Assembly (NCBI GenBank): GCA_030609125.1 | Contig: JAUWCW010000081.1 | Coordinates: 1-7,958, forward strand | Length of the DNA: 7,958 nt | Direction of reading: 5' to 3' | From: JAUWCW01 sp030609125 [NCBI: Candidatus Rokuibacteriota bacterium] | Lineage (GTDB): Bacteria > JAUVQV01 | In this document: one piece after another, positions 6,368-7,958 of the stretch | Layout of the letters: each line of letters begins with the position of its first letter | Numbering within the stretch: position 1 is the first letter of the stretch | Made by a program: the position numbers and the translations under genes | Notes under the pieces: model-generated | The model's input: only the letters and a program-made list of their open reading frames with translations | Databases searched by the model: none | What the model was told of the DNA's origin: nothing

Positions 6368-7177
6368 TCAGGGACCGGGTTTTTTCCCGACCACGGAGAT
6401 GAGCGGCGAATAGGTAAACCGGCGCGGGTCTGCGAAAAACCGGTCGAACTCCTCGCGAAAGTCCTCGAATCCCCCCTCGTATTCGTCGAAGTCATAGCCG
6501 ATCTTCTTCGGGGCCACCTCCACCTTCTTCATCCAGTTGAAGGCGTCACTCTCCTCGAGATAACCATAGATGAGGTGGTGCCCCTCGATGGTGACCTCGA
6601 TGTCCTGAAAACCGAGGTCGAAGAGATACGAGTACAGCTTCCGCCCCGCGTAGGGGTCGAAGTTCGCGTTCTCCGAGAGGGCGTCCATGACGGCATGGAG
6701 CGTCCGCTGAAGTCGGGGTGGCATCTCGTAGTGACAGAGGCAGTTGTTGTCGAGGTCGAGCAGGCAGATACGTCCGCCGGGCTTCAGGATGTCAGTGACG
6801 TTTCGCACGATGTCGAGGCTTCCCCTCCTGTAATACTCGAGTACGAAGCGGATCCAGAGCAGGTCGAACTCACCCAGGTGATCCAGTGGCTGCCGGATGT
6901 CGGCCTGGTGGAACTCTATCCCGGGAGATTCGTGAGGCTCCCGGGCAAAGGCGATCCTCTCCCCGGATATGTCCACCCCGACGGCCCTCCCTCCCGGCTG
7001 GGCCAGACCGTGCAGAACCGACGTGGTCTTGCCCGAGCCGCAGCCGAGGTCGGCCACCCTCATGCCAGGTTCGATGCCGGCCCAGAGCGCCTGCCGCACA
7101 ACCGCCTCCCTGTCCGTCTTGCGATCCAGCCGGAGGGCCTCCTCCTCGCTCTCCATGAGGTAGTGCTTTTCTTTCAT
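6368..7177 (-). CDS. Class I SAM-dependent methyltransferase
   Basis: The product is 269 residues. The Rossmann-fold methyltransferase core is clear: motif I V-A-D-L-G-C-G-S-G at 41-49, the acidic ribose-binding residue in V-G-V-D-I at 67-70 (D69), A-D-I-R at 92-95, F-D-L-L-W at 104-108, and L-K-P-G-G at 131-135 followed by a strand ending in D-L-D. It transfers a methyl group from S-adenosylmethionine. Residues about 150-255 form a C-terminal extension rich in acidic and aromatic residues (Y-D-F-D-E-Y-E-G-G-F-E-D-F) that probably recognises the substrate, which I cannot name. The ATG at 7177 is chosen because GAGGGG (7184-7189 on the minus strand) sits 6 bases upstream; an in-frame TTG at 7198 has no such support. 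The ribosome site overlaps the stop of the upstream cyclic-nucleotide-binding gene, so the two are probably one operon and may be translationally coupled. Confidence 0.88.
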   Translation of the reverse strand: MKEKHYLMESEEEALRLDRKTDREAVVRQALWAGIEPGMRVADLGCGSGKTTSVLHGLAQPGGRAVGVDISGERIAFAREPHESPGIEFHQADIRQPLDHLGEFDLLWIRFVLEYYRRGSLDIVRNVTDILKPGGRICLLDLDNNCLCHYEMPPRLQRTLHAVMDALSENANFDPYAGRKLYSYLFDLGFQDIEVTIEGHHLIYGYLEESDAFNWMKKVEVAPKKIGYDFDEYEGGFEDFREEFDRFFADPRRFTYSPLISVVGKKPGP

Positions 7178-7187
7178 TGCCCACCCC

Positions 7188-7655
7188 TCAGAAAACAACC
7201 ACCAGTCTTTCTTCGAGCTGCCGGAGGCGCAGTGAAAGAACCCGGCTTATTCCCTTGAGAATCTTGATGCCGAGGACCGGGTAGTCCTCTATGAAGGCGT
7301 CCAGGGCGCTCTTTCGCAGGACCAGCAGTTCTGTATTCTTAGTGGCCTCAACGGTGGCCGACCGCGGCTGGCCGTCAAAGAGGGCCAGCTCACCAAGAAC
7401 GGCGCCCTTGGTCATGCGCGCAAGAACGATCGCTTTTCCCTGGAACTCGGTCTGCTTTTTCACTTCCACCTCGCCGCTCATCAAAAAAGCGATGCAATCG
7501 GCCGGAGCTCCTTCCCTGAAGACCTTGCCGCCGGCCCCGAAGTGGGCCCGCTCGAAATAGGGAGCCAGCTTCTCCAGCTCATCCTCCTCAAAGAGGTGGA
7601 AGAGGTTGGTTTCGTCCTTGAGCTCTCGGACGATCTTCTTGATCTTCGTCTCCAT
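7188..7655 (-). CDS. Stand-alone cyclic-nucleotide-binding domain protein
   Basis: The product is 155 residues and is almost entirely one CAP effector-type beta-roll. The phosphate-binding cassette is well kept: G88-E-L-A-L-F-D-G-Q-P-R98-S-A, where E89 and R98 correspond to the residues that hold the ribose and cyclic phosphate in CAP. F-R-E-G-A-P-A-D and L-M-S-G-E-V-E-V upstream are also typical. The C-terminal helix (about 128-150) ends without a DNA-binding helix-turn-helix, so this is not a CRP-type regulator. It more likely acts by protein contact or as a ligand buffer. The ATG at 7655 is preferred over the adjacent GTG at 7658 because GAGGGGA lies 5 bases before it. It is the first gene of a pair with the methyltransferase, 10 bases apart. 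Binding of cAMP or cGMP is inferred, not shown. Confidence 0.9.
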   Translation of the reverse strand: METKIKKIVRELKDETNLFHLFEEDELEKLAPYFERAHFGAGGKVFREGAPADCIAFLMSGEVEVKKQTEFQGKAIVLARMTKGAVLGELALFDGQPRSATVEATKNTELLVLRKSALDAFIEDYPVLGIKILKGISRVLSLRLRQLEERLVVVF

Positions 7656-7850
7656 CACACTCCCCTCGCGCGCCCCGACGGCGCCCGGCGCGGGGACCGC
7701 CTCCGCAGGCGACCCGCAGCCTCAAGGACATCATAATACATTTTCCGGACACCTGCCCCCGTCCACACCAGGCATCGACGAGGGAGCCACCGGCGTGGAA
7801 ACTATTTATTCCAAGTTACATTGCTGTATTTCAGAAAACCTTGTCATATA

Positions 7851-7868
7851 TGTGCCATTCGTGGCACA
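7851..7868 (+). repeat. Perfect stem-loop with TTCG loop
   Basis: TGTGCCA pairs perfectly with TGGCACA around a TTCG tetraloop. It is related to the palindrome at 7927-7950 (see that entry). It could be a protein-binding palindrome or an RNA hairpin. Confidence 0.5.
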
Positions 7869-7900
7869 CTCGAGATATTACTGACAAATCAACAAATTAT

Positions 7901-7922
7901 GGCAGAAACAGGCTTTTCTGCC
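7901..7922 (+). repeat. Perfect 8-base stem-loop
   Basis: GGCAGAAA pairs perfectly with TTTCTGCC around a CAGGCT loop. It does not resemble the two flanking palindromes. It lacks a trailing T tract in either direction, so it is not an intrinsic terminator. Confidence 0.5.
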
Positions 7923-7926
7923 TCAG

Positions 7927-7950
7927 ATGTGGGCCATTATTGGCTCACAT
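7927..7950 (+). repeat. 10-base stem-loop related to the one at 7851
   Basis: ATGTGGGCCA pairs with TGGCTCACAT around a TTAT loop, nine Watson-Crick pairs and one G-T. Aligned with 7851-7868, it has the same inner core GCCATT..TGGC and outer TGT..ACA, with two extra bases inserted on each arm. The wobble pair is stable only if the plus strand is the RNA; on the minus strand it becomes a C-A mismatch. Confidence 0.5.
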
Positions 7951-7958
7951 AGTTCTGT

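Larger units (their letters stand above)
7656..7958. promoter_or_regulatory. Non-coding upstream region of the minus-strand pair, GC-rich then AT-rich
   Basis: These 303 bases hold no convincing gene. The part nearest the minus-strand gene (7656-7715) is very GC-rich and self-complementary (for example CGCCT-CCGC-AGGCG) and would form a structured leader. From about 7800 the composition turns AT-rich and three strong stem-loops appear (7851-7868, 7901-7922, 7927-7950). I could not settle on one promoter. TATTAT on the minus strand at about 7735 and TAATAT at about 7879 are possible -10 boxes, but neither has a good -35. A divergent gene beginning past 7958 could also use this region. Confidence 0.4.

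Noticed and set aside
6311-7258. 315-codon plus-strand open frame opposite the methyltransferase
   Set aside because: It is the antisense of a clear methyltransferase and runs across its start and the neighbouring gene; composition is typical of a shadow frame.
7606-7884. 92-codon plus-strand open frame at the right end
   Set aside because: It begins inside the opposite-strand CNB gene, crosses the composition shift, and shows no recognisable domain or ribosome site.
7857-7925. Sigma-54 promoter suggested by TGGCAC and TGGCAG boxes
   Set aside because: No GC dinucleotide occurs at the required 10-base distance after the GG on either strand.
7851-7958. CRISPR array or integron attC site
   Set aside because: There are only two related palindromes, of different lengths, with no regular spacers and no attC core sites.

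Overview
The window looks like a GC-rich (about 60% by eye) chromosomal segment of a Gram-negative bacterium. The gene content fits Desulfobacterota (the former Deltaproteobacteria): methylmalonyl-CoA handling, large PilZ proteins, a sensor-GAF-HD-GYP protein, and a stand-alone cyclic-nucleotide-binding protein. This assignment rests on protein style only; there is no rRNA or marker gene. The DNA is compact, except for two AT-rich islands (about 2060-2125 and 7800-7958) that look regulatory.

Layout. Positions 2-397 (+) hold the 3' end of a membrane glycosyltransferase-like gene cut by the window edge. Positions 498-1928 (+) encode a single-chain fusion of the MeaB-type GTPase (B12 mutase chaperone) with methylmalonyl-CoA epimerase. 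After a 207-base gap with a likely promoter come two tightly coupled genes. The first, 2136-4181 (+), encodes a two-PilZ protein with a long GNAT-like C-terminal half. The second, 4181-6181 (+), encodes a membrane sensor with GAF and HD-GYP domains. A 186-base convergent gap follows. On the minus strand, a stand-alone cyclic-nucleotide-binding protein (7655 to 7188) is followed 10 bases later by a SAM-dependent methyltransferase (7177 to 6368). The last 300 bases (7656-7958) are non-coding and become AT-rich, with three strong hairpins or palindromes, two of which are related to each other.

How the genes work together. The first complete gene joins two steps around methylmalonyl-CoA: care of the B12-dependent mutase and epimerisation of its substrate. 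The PilZ/GNAT and HD-GYP pair overlaps by one base (TGATG) and looks like a self-contained cyclic-di-GMP module: one protein degrades the messenger in response to a sensed signal, the other probably binds it and may control an acyltransferase-like domain. The minus-strand pair may couple a cyclic mononucleotide, or simply a CNB-fold regulatory protein, to a methyltransferase. I see no CRISPR array, insertion sequence, tRNA or rRNA.
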